A stretch of 64,000 nt of DNA from an uncultured Litorivicinus sp. (GCA_902594275.1 CACJLQ010000003.1:1-64000), one strand, 5' to 3'. Shown: positions 27,179 to 34,222, counted from the stretch's first letter. The notes: a model not told the origin generated them from the sequence alone. Translations and numbers: made by a program.

Positions 27179-27469
27179 TTATTCAGAGCGAATTTCATAT
27201 GATCTAAAAATTGGATCTGCAGATACAAGAGGAGCTATGGCATCAAGCATTCCGGTGCTTACTCTCCATTCTAAATAAGCCTCTTGATGTGCTTTTGATT
27301 CCCATTCTTCTACAAGCAAAATTGAAGATCCATCCTGTTCAGCGTAAGTCTCAACTGAGATACACCCATCAAAAGCTCGTGTGTCTGGTAATGCCTCTGC
27401 CAGACTTGCCAACATGTCGTCTTGCTTACCGTCTTGTAAAGGAAACTCGACTGTAATCATGATACTCAT
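27179..27469 (-). CDS. Antibiotic biosynthesis monooxygenase (ABM) family protein
   Basis: A 96-residue ABM-domain protein: MITVEFPLQDGKQDDML, RAFDGCISVETYAEQ, ILLVEEWESKAHQEAYLEWR, and a C-terminal strand. ABM domains are dimeric alpha/beta barrels that include quinol oxygenases, heme-degrading enzymes and proteins without known substrates. The ATG at 27469 has AGGAGAAT and gives the family-typical start. First gene of a three-gene unit with the 28-residue peptide and the 90-residue protein. Confidence 0.85.
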   Translation of the reverse strand: MSIMITVEFPLQDGKQDDMLASLAEALPDTRAFDGCISVETYAEQDGSSILLVEEWESKAHQEAYLEWRVSTGMLDAIAPLVSADPIFRSYEIRSE

Positions 27470-27585
27470 ATTTATTCTCCTAGCTTTGGTACAATACATA
27501 TAACGCACCTCATCCGTCGTGATCTACCGTTGTGGTAGCAACGACTAGCGTTTCGTCAGAACTACGCGGCTTGCTACATCATCTT

Positions 27586-27885
27586 TTAATCATAGTAGTA
27601 CCACCATTCTCGGTATTTCTCCCAGAAGTCGGGATCTGTGTGCCTCGTTGCGAAATCAGGCCGCTTGGGACCCTTTCTTGACCATTCCATGACTTCACGC
27701 AGATGCCGCTCGTATGTCGGATCCACCGCTCTCGGTGTAGGTGTTTTCCGGATTGATCGAGGTTGTATTGGTTTGAGGGGTTTAGATGGCTGCTGTTTGG
27801 TTTTCGCTCCGATTGCCAGAGCGTATACGACAAGGAGGACTATGCAGCCCAGTAGTCCTCCGATGCCCACTAGGTCATCGTTCAT
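27586..27885 (-). CDS. Single-pass membrane protein, hypothetical
   Basis: A 99-residue protein: one N-terminal membrane helix (residues 7-27), a Pro/Lys-rich linker (residues 30-52) and an acidic, aromatic C-terminus (DPDFWEKYREWWYYYD). The GGAGG site before the ATG at 27885 is strong. The topology suggests an N-terminal anchor with a cytoplasmic tail. No family recognised. Confidence 0.7.
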   Translation of the reverse strand: MNDDLVGIGGLLGCIVLLVVYALAIGAKTKQQPSKPLKPIQPRSIRKTPTPRAVDPTYERHLREVMEWSRKGPKRPDFATRHTDPDFWEKYREWWYYYD

Positions 27886-28039
27886 GAGTAACTACCTCCA
27901 AATAAATAATACCAAATTTGTGAGCGCTCTGCTTGCTTTTGACTCTCTGGATCAACAAGTTTTTAATGACTCTAGGCATTTAATCTTCAACTTGTGCGCC
28001 CTGCCCACTGGCTAAAGCACTAAAGCGAGGTATCTGGTT

Positions 28040-28540
28040 ATGAAAACCAAGCATAAATCTCCCCTGGCGATGTCGCCTGACTTACTACCACAACAACGCC
28101 TAACAGAAGTAACAACACTTCCTGAGCGCCCTGCTGGTCTCGAAATTCACTCCGTTTGGGGTGAAGAGAAAATGAAAAATCCACTACAGCGAAGTCCTCG
28201 GAATGTGCAATTTATCTGCAGTACCGAATGGGCCTGGTCACCGATGCACAATCGGATTGATTACCTGTACTTGGGCAGACGAGACCGACGGTGGATCCTT
28301 TGGAACAACTGGGTCGAAGACGGAGGCTATCCATGGACATGGCATTGGGACTACCTGCTCCACACATCCCCTGCTCGCGAGCTTGACCCAACCATCGTTG
28401 CTACGCACATGCTCCTCAATATGTGGAAGTATGAAGTTGATGCTGAGTGGCTTCATGAACCTCCACACTGGATCGCCAACGAGGGCTTACTGGATGTTGC
28501 AGCGATTCATGCGATCCAAAGGGAGGTCTGGGATGAGTAA
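28040..28540 (+). CDS. Tryptophan-rich hypothetical protein
   Basis: A 166-residue protein, disordered in the first 55 residues, then unusually rich in Trp and Tyr (EWAWSPMHNRIDYLYLG, WILWNNWVEDGGYPWTWHW). No signal peptide and no known domain. It overlaps the next gene by 8 nt (ATGAGTAA), so the two are a translationally coupled pair. They lie at the right end of the older island layer, just left of the att copy at 28868. Confidence 0.65.
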   Translation: MKTKHKSPLAMSPDLLPQQRLTEVTTLPERPAGLEIHSVWGEEKMKNPLQRSPRNVQFICSTEWAWSPMHNRIDYLYLGRRDRRWILWNNWVEDGGYPWTWHWDYLLHTSPARELDPTIVATHMLLNMWKYEVDAEWLHEPPHWIANEGLLDVAAIHAIQREVWDE

Positions 28541-28781
28541 GCAGTTCTGGCCTTCAATAGGCCCTGTGACGGGCACATGGTTTGATATTCCGCAACAGTC
28601 GTCTCGAGTCTATGTGCCGTTTGGTAAAACCAGGCTCAACAGGATGGGTCTGTTCTATTTCCGCAGGCATTACTGGCGACGAATCGAAAAATCATTGGAT
28701 ATTTTGCGACTGACTACGTTTGAAGAGAAAAAATGGGTGCACTTAGCCGACGGATTAAAAGTTTTTGTTGAGCGGGTTTAA
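28533..28781 (+). CDS. Small hypothetical protein coupled to the Trp-rich gene
   Basis: An 82-residue basic protein starting MSKQFWPSIGPVTGTWFD. The ATG at 28533 has GGGAGG 6 nt upstream and overlaps the stop of the preceding gene. A longer frame reaching back to 28203 is a shadow of that gene. Function unknown; likely works with the upstream protein. Confidence 0.65.
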   Translation: MSKQFWPSIGPVTGTWFDIPQQSSRVYVPFGKTRLNRMGLFYFRRHYWRRIEKSLDILRLTTFEEKKWVHLADGLKVFVERV

Positions 28782-28867
28782 AGCAATTTATTGAGGGGCG
28801 AATTGGGTGGTTACATTAACCAAATGATGCCTAACCCATTGATTTAAATGTATTTACCAGGGATATA

Positions 28868-28881
28868 TGGCGGAGAGGCAG
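28868..28881 (-). repeat. att site, left junction of the 4.7-kb element
   Basis: TGGCGGAGAGGCAG is identical to the 3' end of the tRNA-Ser gene at 33549-33562. The next six bases make an inverted repeat, GGCGGA-7 nt-TCCGCC. The two identical copies bound the integrase element. Confidence 0.88.
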
Positions 28882-29097
28882 TCCGCCTCATTTATTCTAT
28901 AAAGTATTGATTTTATCGAATTTATTGAAATATTCTCAGTTTGTGTCCCACAATCTATCCCACACTTGGTATCATCGCGCGCCCGCGCGACAGCTGACAA
29001 AAGACGACTTGATTCATATTTTTAAAAATCATGCAGAACTTTAAGTTAGAGACCCCCGGGTTGTGGTTGTGTCTCTTCAACCGGGACATGTTTGTAC
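28882..29097. other. Left arm of the integrative element
   Basis: Gene-free region from att to the first cargo gene. It contains the arm-type repeat at 28944-28964 and a GC-rich palindrome at 28976-28989. The latter is followed by no T-tract, so a terminator role is uncertain. Confidence 0.6.
28944..28964 (-). repeat. Integrase arm-type binding repeat, left
   Basis: Two direct TGTCCCACA/TATCCCACA units 12 bp apart. The 21-bp block differs in one base from the block at 33405-33425 beside the integrase start. Tyrosine integrases bind such direct repeats on both arms of their att sites. Confidence 0.7.
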
Positions 29098-29493
29098 TTA
29101 CAGTCCAAAAAAATGAGCGTATCCAATCCCAATAACCACACCTGTAACTAGCGACCAGCCAGAGAACCAGAATTTATTAAATTTTTCACGATTCCAATTC
29201 GCTAACGTCCACGCTATCTCGGCATCGGCACTCTTCTCACACTCATCCAACCGCTCCTGCAAGGTGTCCAGTTCACCGATGATTCTTGGAAACAGGTCCT
29301 CATTAATCATTTTGTAAGCCGATTCCTGAATCCTCAGCTCCTTAAGAGTCTCGACCAATTTGTCGTCCTTAATGATCGAAGGATCGTTCTCAAGCAATTC
29401 AAAATGTTTTTCTGACGACAGGTAGAGTCGACGTCCACGCTCCAAATGGGCCGACAACTCGTCTGACAAACTAGCGTTTTCGGTGTTATCCAT
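29098..29493 (-). CDS. Coiled-coil protein with C-terminal membrane anchor
   Basis: A 131-residue protein from the ATG at 29493 (MDNTENASL); a longer start at 29547 is possible. Residues 10-95 are acidic and helical with coiled-coil character. Residues about 109-129 form a single membrane helix (WSLVTGVVIGIGYAHF). The tail-anchored layout resembles the 140-residue protein at 3145-3567, although I see no clear sequence relation. Last gene of the element's cargo. Confidence 0.65.
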   Translation of the reverse strand: MDNTENASLSDELSAHLERGRRLYLSSEKHFELLENDPSIIKDDKLVETLKELRIQESAYKMINEDLFPRIIGELDTLQERLDECEKSADAEIAWTLANWNREKFNKFWFSGWSLVTGVVIGIGYAHFFGL

Positions 29494-29500
29494 ATTTTTC

Positions 29501-29584
29501 TCACAAGTTAAGTTTACCGACCTTTGAAAACTCAGCTCGCTTTTCATAATCCATCGAGAAAATCCGTTTCTGCCATTTCCACAT
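29501..29584 (-). CDS. Possible 27-residue small ORF
   Basis: A 27-codon frame, MWKWQKRIFSMDYEKR and on, with GAGG about 10 nt upstream and a stop 7 nt before the coiled-coil gene. It would fill the gap between two genes of the cargo unit and may serve as a leader. Too short to be sure. Confidence 0.3.
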   Translation of the reverse strand: MWKWQKRIFSMDYEKRAEFSKVGKLNL

Positions 29585-29597
29585 CACGTTACTACCT

Positions 29598-29744
29598 CTA
29601 ACGCACCCTTTCCACCTGACTGTTGGCTAAGTCTCCGTAAATGAAGGAGAAGCACCCCTTAGTCCAGTTTTTTGGATCGGAGATGAGGATTTTTGCTTCA
29701 TTTAAGTTAGATACGACGACCGTAAGGTCTTCTGAATTAGGCAT
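29598..29744 (-). CDS. Possible 48-residue protein (ISDPKNWTKG motif)
   Basis: A 48-codon frame whose ATG overlaps the end of the 29-residue peptide gene. Its centre, EAKILISDPKNWTKGCFS, reads like the start of a family in which a helix is followed by a DPxxWTKG motif (DUF6197-like proteins). Here it would be cut short. It could be a truncated remnant or a small gene. No strong ribosome site. Confidence 0.4.
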   Translation of the reverse strand: MPNSEDLTVVVSNLNEAKILISDPKNWTKGCFSFIYGDLANSQVERVR

Positions 29745-29826
29745 CAGTAACTTCGCCGGCTTTAACTGACATTGTTAAGACGGATGCCGCTATCACGGTC
29801 AAAACTGCTTTTGTGTATTTATCCAT
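29737..29826 (-). CDS. 29-residue peptide with MDKYTKAVLTVIA start, second copy
   Basis: Encodes MDKYTKAVLTVIAASVLTMS then VKAGEVTDA. The first 13 residues are identical to those of the 28-residue peptide at 27074-27160, and the VKA motif is kept. The DNA also matches well over the first 45 nt. It has GAGG 6 nt before the ATG and lies 8 nt after the TonB-like gene. Either a membrane peptide or a secretion signal with a very short mature part. Confidence 0.7.
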   Translation of the reverse strand: MDKYTKAVLTVIAASVLTMSVKAGEVTDA

Positions 29827-29834
29827 GTCTCACC

Positions 29835-30590
29835 TCAATCTTCTGGTCTAAATTTCACAGTCAAAGATCTAAACTTTTCTTCAAATGTCGCTTCATCAAA
29901 CTGTTTTACCTCATCGAACGGAGCGGCTCGTTTAACTGCCGTTACTGCCGAACGATCGAACAATACGTCACCACTAGTTTTGACGATGCGAACATCCACT
30001 AGCTCACCATTAGATGCGAGAGACATACGAAGATAAACCTCAAGACCACCTTTAAAGCCAACAGGGCGCCGCCACGCTTGAGTAATCCGGGTAGTCATCT
30101 GATCCAGCGCGTTCCATCCAATCCTCTCCTCAGCTCGCTCAAACGCTTCCTCGAGCTTAGTTGTCTGCTTTACAGACTCTAAAGAGTCGGTCCAGTTAGC
30201 AACGGCATCGACGGTCCGCTCGTTCCAGTCAATGTTTGCGAACTGATCATCTTTCCCTTCAATGCATCTCAACGCATATGAATTGGCAAATTCTTCAATC
30301 GCTGAATCATTGGGAAATACACCGAGCTTCAATTTGTACGCACTAACGATCATCCCTCGTACGGCATTATTCACATCTGCTCTTTGCCTTTGATCTAGAG
30401 CTTCAATAAACACGTTCGTCTTTTTTAAAACTTCAGGTAACAACACGCCGTATTGTCTGGCACTCATCACACTTGCTGCGATGCTATATGCGCGAGAACA
30501 AGGATCTGTTTGTGCTTTCGCAGCTGAAACGCTTAAAGCCAACAAAAGTGCGCACAGCAAGAATTGAAAATATCGCTTAAATATTTGCAT
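29835..30590 (-). CDS. Secreted protein with TonB C-terminal-like domain
   Basis: About 251 residues from the ATG at 30590. A signal peptide covers residues 1-27 (cleavage after SAAKA). The C-terminal 80 residues fit a TonB/TolA C-terminal fold: GLEVYLRMSLASNGELVDVR, IVKTSGDVLFDRSAVTAVKRAAPF and a last strand VKFRPED. The helical middle part (residues 40-160) has no known match. There is no Pro-rich spacer or N-terminal anchor as in true TonB, so it is a periplasmic relative. It heads the cargo unit with the 29-residue peptide. Confidence 0.75.
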   Translation of the reverse strand: MQIFKRYFQFLLCALLLALSVSAAKAQTDPCSRAYSIAASVMSARQYGVLLPEVLKKTNVFIEALDQRQRADVNNAVRGMIVSAYKLKLGVFPNDSAIEEFANSYALRCIEGKDDQFANIDWNERTVDAVANWTDSLESVKQTTKLEEAFERAEERIGWNALDQMTTRITQAWRRPVGFKGGLEVYLRMSLASNGELVDVRIVKTSGDVLFDRSAVTAVKRAAPFDEVKQFDEATFEEKFRSLTVKFRPED

Positions 30591-30836
30591 GTGACTTCTC
30601 TGGTTCATTACGAAAACAATTATGGTAACGCAGCTTCATAATCGAAACATGAATGATGAGATTAACCTGAATAATCGACCACTATCGCTTCACCACCGTT
30701 CTGAAGTTAACCAAGAGAGACTTCTTCTTGTTAACCCAAAAACTCAGTGTCTCTTAGTTAGTAAGTATAGATATTAGTCTAGTTACTGAGCCTAGTTAGG
30801 GTAAAAATTCTTTACTCCGCGATTGAACAAATTTGA

Positions 30837-31271
30837 CTACATACGGATCTTTTTTTTGATTCCCTTTAAATATTTTAACCCCTCAGTTTTGTCTGTAACC
30901 GCAGCCCCTTCATTGGATGCAGCCCCAACAGCAGACCCCTGACGCTTTGCCAAACTGGATGACTTCGGAGGCTTACTAAAAACTAATCGTCGCTTAGTAG
31001 CCTTTCCTTTTCCATGATTTGGTGGGTCAACTGTCTCGATTATCCCAACTTGAGTTAACCTCTCCAAGGCACGGGTGACAGTCGGCTTGCTTACTCCCGT
31101 TGTTTCACAGAGTGTCTGTACCGAAGGCCAGCACTCTTTACTATCATTATCTGCAAATTTGGCTAGTGCTCCTAATACGGCTATGTCACCAGTCTTCAAC
31201 GAACCGGTCTTACATGCTTCCAAGCAATCAGCTGGAACTAGCAGAAATGACCCGGGATTTAACTTTGCCAT
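30837..31271 (-). CDS. Winged helix-turn-helix protein
   Basis: A 144-residue protein. Residues 28-95 form a helix-turn-helix of the HTH_36 type found in phage and plasmid replication or control proteins: GDIAVLGALAKFAD, CWPSVQTLCETTGVSKPTVT, RALERLTQVGIIE. The C-terminal 50 residues are basic and disordered. It lies 21 bp after the AlpA-like gene and is likely a regulator or replication-linked protein of the element. Confidence 0.8.
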   Translation of the reverse strand: MAKLNPGSFLLVPADCLEACKTGSLKTGDIAVLGALAKFADNDSKECWPSVQTLCETTGVSKPTVTRALERLTQVGIIETVDPPNHGKGKATKRRLVFSKPPKSSSLAKRQGSAVGAASNEGAAVTDKTEGLKYLKGIKKKIRM

Positions 31272-31292
31272 TGTGATTATCAGATCGGGATT

Positions 31293-31487
31293 CTACTTCA
31301 AAGTCCCAGATGCCTCCCTCCGATCTATAATCCATTCATTAATCTCAGACTCCAACCAACCAGAAGCGTGTGTCGCTAGCTTGATTGGTTTAGGGAAATG
31401 ACCAGCCTTGATTAATCGATAGACTGTCGAGCTGGAAAGGGTTGTTCTCTGGACAACTTCGTTAAGCTTCAATATCTGAGTACACAT
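31293..31487 (-). CDS. AlpA-family regulator
   Basis: A 64-residue AlpA-type MerR-like helix-turn-helix protein: ILKLNEVVQRTTLSSSTVYR, LIKAGHFPKPIKLATHASGW, LESEINEWI. In P4-like elements AlpA activates integrase or excisionase functions. A GGAGG site lies 5 nt before the ATG. Its place beside the integrase fits control of excision. Confidence 0.9.
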   Translation of the reverse strand: MCTQILKLNEVVQRTTLSSSTVYRLIKAGHFPKPIKLATHASGWLESEINEWIIDRREASGTLK

Positions 31488-31547
31488 AAGACCTCCGCAA
31501 CTCTTTGAATCTCAGTGAGTCTCAGTGTCTACATCCAGAGTTTCCTA

Positions 31548-32216
31548 TCAAATGGGGGGATCGGAAACTTCTTCATCATCAGGCTTGAGCTCCTCCTCTA
31601 CTTGTTGATACAGGGCGCCAAGTCTTTTGATATGTTTATCAGCCTCTGCCAACAGATCTTTTTGCTCAGGAGCTTCTTCGCCATCTAGCGAACGATGCCA
31701 CAGGTAAATTTCAGGTTCGGCAATCTCAGTTGCGAATTTTTTTTCCCATCTCGAGACAGTCGATTTGTTGACCCTAAAAGCTTTCCTGAAATGAAGTCGA
31801 GCAGTTGCCGTAGGGGCTCCCAAATGAATTTTCCTTGAGAGCCAATGAACACCTTCCTGTTTGATCGAATCTAGAAAAGGATGCCCAAGTATATGACTAG
31901 ACTTAGCCTTACCTGGATGAAGAAGTGTCTGCCGATAGCCGCTCAATAGATGCTCTAATTCGGTAGCCAATATCCATTGAACGTCTGAAGGTAGAAATAC
32001 CGAATCGTCTGCTGCCGACTCTTTAAGCATCTCAGCCAACAATCTAATAAATTCTTCTCGGAAATCAGATTCAAAAGTAAGCATCTTTGGTTGTTTTGAT
32101 CGTTCTCTTTCTTCATTTGATTGCTCACTTTCTTCTTCTAGTTGCCTGATTGCTTCTTCTAGTTGCCTGAATCGTAGCTTACAAAATCTGTCGTAGGCGG
32201 TCGGCGGTCTAGGCAT
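31548..32216 (-). CDS. Hypothetical element protein with Glu-rich repeat
   Basis: About 222 residues from the ATG at 32216, overlapping the integrase stop by 8 nt, so translation is coupled to the integrase. Residues 16-40 contain a tandem RQLEEAI/RQLEEES repeat encoded by a 21-bp DNA repeat near 32135-32175. Residues 140-165 (RKAFRVNKSTVSRWEKKFA) look like a helix-turn-helix. The rest is acidic and helical. A DNA-binding role in the element is likely; the family is not recognised. Confidence 0.65.
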   Translation of the reverse strand: MPRPPTAYDRFCKLRFRQLEEAIRQLEEESEQSNEERERSKQPKMLTFESDFREEFIRLLAEMLKESAADDSVFLPSDVQWILATELEHLLSGYRQTLLHPGKAKSSHILGHPFLDSIKQEGVHWLSRKIHLGAPTATARLHFRKAFRVNKSTVSRWEKKFATEIAEPEIYLWHRSLDGEEAPEQKDLLAEADKHIKRLGALYQQVEEELKPDDEEVSDPPI

Positions 32217-33399
32217 ATTCAGCATCCGCCTTTAAGAATTCATTCCAGTCATCCATCAGCGTACGCCTCTGCTCAAGCATCGTTGTCCGCAAATAAGCTC
32301 TTTCAACCTTACTTTTCAATTGATGAGCTAGCGCTGTCTCAATCACACGGTGACCGTATTTACCCTGCTCTTCTGCCCAGTCTCGAAAGGTGGACCGGAT
32401 ACCATGCGGGGTACCTTCAAACTCTGGAAACTGCTTCTTGAGGAACTGTAGAAACGCATTGTTTGAGAGTCCCTGCTGAGTTCCCTTACCAGGAAAAACA
32501 TACGGCGTGTCATTGTAACTCCCTGCCTTCTCGAGGACTGCAAGCATCTCATCGGTCAGAGGTACAACATGCTCTACCCGAGCCTTCATTCGGTCTGCTG
32601 GAATCGTCCAAGTGCGCTTACCTATATCGATCTCACTCCACTGCGCCTGGGTCACCTCTGACGTTCGACATGCAGTCAACATCAAGAAGCGGAATGCGTA
32701 AGCGGTAGTAGAGTCCCTTTGGCATAGTTCTTTGTATAGAAAGTGCGCCCGGTCTCTGGGGGGTGCGGCATGATGTTTCACAGTTTTTACTTTGTTCGAA
32801 GCTGGCAATAAGAATTCGAGATTACCGCGCCAGGACACTGGATTAGGCCCTTCTCTCAAACCCCTAGCGATACACCAGTTCAAAACGGTTTCAAGCCGCT
32901 GACGGAGCCGTGAGGCCGTCTCAGCTTTATCTATCCAGATTGGTTGCAAGATTGTCAGGATGAGGTTGGTATCGATCTCAGCGACGTCTAGATGACCAAT
33001 AACAGGCGAAGCGTAGGTGTTGATGGTATTTGTCCATTGCTGTCGATGCTTGGCGTTGGACCATCTTGCTGATAATGATTCAATGCATTGCGCTGCTGCT
33101 TGATCAAATTGCCGGTAAGAAGAGTAATCAGCTTTTGCACGAGTAATCTTGGCCGCCTCGATGGGATCAATGCCCTCCGACAGGAGTCGTTTGTTCTGAT
33201 CGCGCCTCAGTCGCGCCTCAGCCAGCGATATCATCGGGTATGACCCCAAGCCCATGTCACGACGCTTACCTTGGAACATGAAGCGATGTACCCAACGTTT
33301 GGACTGATTCCGACCCACTGTGAGGTGCAAACCGTCCCCATCCATCAACTTTCCAGGCTGTTTTGCTGCATTTATCGTTTTAATTGTCAGATTTGACAT
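32209..33399 (-). CDS. Tyrosine integrase of the tRNA-Ser element (DUF4102 type)
   Basis: A P4-type integrase of about 396 residues. The N-terminal arm-binding DUF4102 domain (LMDGDGLHLTVGRN, RRDMGLGSYPMISLAEARL) covers residues 10-95. The core-binding domain is at about 100-200. The catalytic domain shows the Arg in LTACRTSEVTQAQW, the HGIRSTFRDW box, the second His near ETALAHQLKSKVERAYLR and the Tyr in that motif. The ATG at 33399 (MSNLTIKTI) is the family-typical start. The longer frame would run through the arm-site repeat. The gene points away from the tRNA, with 150 bp between its start and the att site. Confidence 0.93.
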   Translation of the reverse strand: MSNLTIKTINAAKQPGKLMDGDGLHLTVGRNQSKRWVHRFMFQGKRRDMGLGSYPMISLAEARLRRDQNKRLLSEGIDPIEAAKITRAKADYSSYRQFDQAAAQCIESLSARWSNAKHRQQWTNTINTYASPVIGHLDVAEIDTNLILTILQPIWIDKAETASRLRQRLETVLNWCIARGLREGPNPVSWRGNLEFLLPASNKVKTVKHHAAPPRDRAHFLYKELCQRDSTTAYAFRFLMLTACRTSEVTQAQWSEIDIGKRTWTIPADRMKARVEHVVPLTDEMLAVLEKAGSYNDTPYVFPGKGTQQGLSNNAFLQFLKKQFPEFEGTPHGIRSTFRDWAEEQGKYGHRVIETALAHQLKSKVERAYLRTTMLEQRRTLMDDWNEFLKADAEYA

Positions 33400-33404
33400 A
33401 CATC

Positions 33405-33425
33405 TGTCCCACAATCTGTCCCACA
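33405..33425 (-). repeat. Integrase arm-type binding repeat, right
   Basis: Two direct TGTCCCACA units 12 bp apart, just upstream of the integrase start. One mismatch to the block at 28944-28964. Confidence 0.7.
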
Positions 33426-33548
33426 ATAAGCATGAGACAGACTAGTACAATCTGGTAGCGCTTGAGAAGAAATGAACAGCAGAATCTAGTTAAATATTGG
33501 TTTTATAAGGATTATTGAGCAATCGCGGGAAGTGGTGAAATAGATAGT

Positions 33549-33562
33549 TGGCGGAGAGGCAG
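33549..33562 (-). repeat. att site, right junction (tRNA-Ser 3' end)
   Basis: TGGCGGAGAGGCAG, the 3' acceptor end of tRNA-Ser including the encoded CCA. Identical copy at 28868-28881. Confidence 0.88.
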
Positions 33563-33639
33563 GGATTCGAACCCTGGATAGGCTACTAACCTATGCCGGT
33601 TTTCAAGACCGGTGCATTCAACCGCTCTGCCACCTCTCC
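33549..33639 (-). tRNA. tRNA-Ser (anticodon TGA)
   Basis: A 91-nt serine tRNA with the long variable arm. The acceptor stem GGAGAGG pairs with CCTCTCC, the anticodon loop reads CTTGAAA with anticodon TGA, the T arm contains GGTTCGAATCC, and the 3' CCA is encoded. It decodes UCA and related codons. Its 3' end serves as the integration site of the adjacent element and is restored by the insertion. Confidence 0.96.
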
Positions 33640-33666
33640 GCAGATCGCGAACACAATCGGGAGCGC

Positions 33667-33695
33667 ATGGTAGGTGATTAAGAACATGGATTCAA
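33667..33695 (-). promoter_or_regulatory. Candidate sigma-70 promoter of tRNA-Ser
   Basis: On the minus strand TTGAAT and TACCAT are 17 bp apart and are followed by a GC-rich discriminator (GCGCTCCC), as in stringently controlled stable-RNA promoters, about 28 bp before the tRNA 5' end. Confidence 0.45.
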
Positions 33696-33795
33696 CAGTT
33701 CAATTCCACAATAAGCGAAACTGACGTTTGACGCACGCATGAAAGGCTTTATCATTATCGCGAGTTTAAAGCCGGGTCACGAAAAGGAGTTACTT

Positions 33796-34221
33796 GTGAG
33801 CAACGCGAAAATCATCGTTCCTATATTCATCGGGGCCACGGTCCTCCTCGCGGGCGCTCGCTCGATCTCTTGGGAAACCGATCATCCGCCAGTCGGAATG
33901 TGTGTAGGTGAATGTTACGAAGCCTATAAAGTTGAAGACGCAAAACGTCGTGAAGCTGAAGCGGCAATGCTGGCAGCGGCTAGCCCGGCTGATCTCGGCA
34001 AGAAAATCTACGCAGCATGCGCGGGTTGCCACGGCTTAAATGGCGAAGGTGGTGTTGGGCCAAAACTTCAAGGAGCTACCAAAAACGCAATCGTATCAAT
34101 GCTCACGCAGTACAAAAACGGTGAAACCCGAGGCGCTCAGAGCGCGTTGATGTGGGGGCAATCCGCTGCGTTAAGTGCTGACGACATGGCGAACATTGGC
34201 GCCTACGTCGAGTCTCTCTAA
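33796..34221 (+). CDS. Cytochrome c, membrane-anchored or secreted
   Basis: A 141-residue c-type cytochrome. The GTG at 33796 has AAGGAG 6 nt upstream and is preferred to the ATG at 33739. Residues 6-22 are a signal or anchor. One heme site, CAGCH, lies in AACAGCHGLNGEGGVGPKLQG, and the distal Met is probably in ALMWGQSAALS. A second Cys pair (GMCVGECYEAY) lies before the heme domain and is unusual. It would carry electrons in the periplasm. It ends 1 bp before the convergent UPF0114 gene. Confidence 0.85.
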   Translation: MSNAKIIVPIFIGATVLLAGARSISWETDHPPVGMCVGECYEAYKVEDAKRREAEAAMLAAASPADLGKKIYAACAGCHGLNGEGGVGPKLQGATKNAIVSMLTQYKNGETRGAQSALMWGQSAALSADDMANIGAYVESL

Positions 34222-34222
34222 A

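Larger units (their letters stand above)
28868..33562. mobile_element. 4.7-kb integrative element in tRNA-Ser(TGA)
   Basis: Bounded by identical 14-bp att copies, the right one being the 3' end of tRNA-Ser. It carries a tyrosine integrase next to the tRNA, an AlpA-like regulator, a winged-helix protein and an unknown regulator-like protein on the integrase side. The cargo at the other end is a TonB-like secreted protein, a 29-residue peptide and a coiled-coil membrane protein. Arm-type repeats match at both ends. No structural phage or conjugation genes are present, so it may be a satellite or a reduced island that needs a helper to move. Confidence 0.85.

Noticed and set aside
28203-28781. 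192-codon frame as one gene
   Set aside because: Its first 110 codons are a shadow of the Trp-rich gene. Only the part from the ATG at 28533, with its GGGAGG site, is credible.
32127-32175. Tandem 21-bp repeat as a possible CRISPR or iteron
   Set aside because: Only two units without spacers, inside a coding frame, where they encode a repeated RQLEE heptad.
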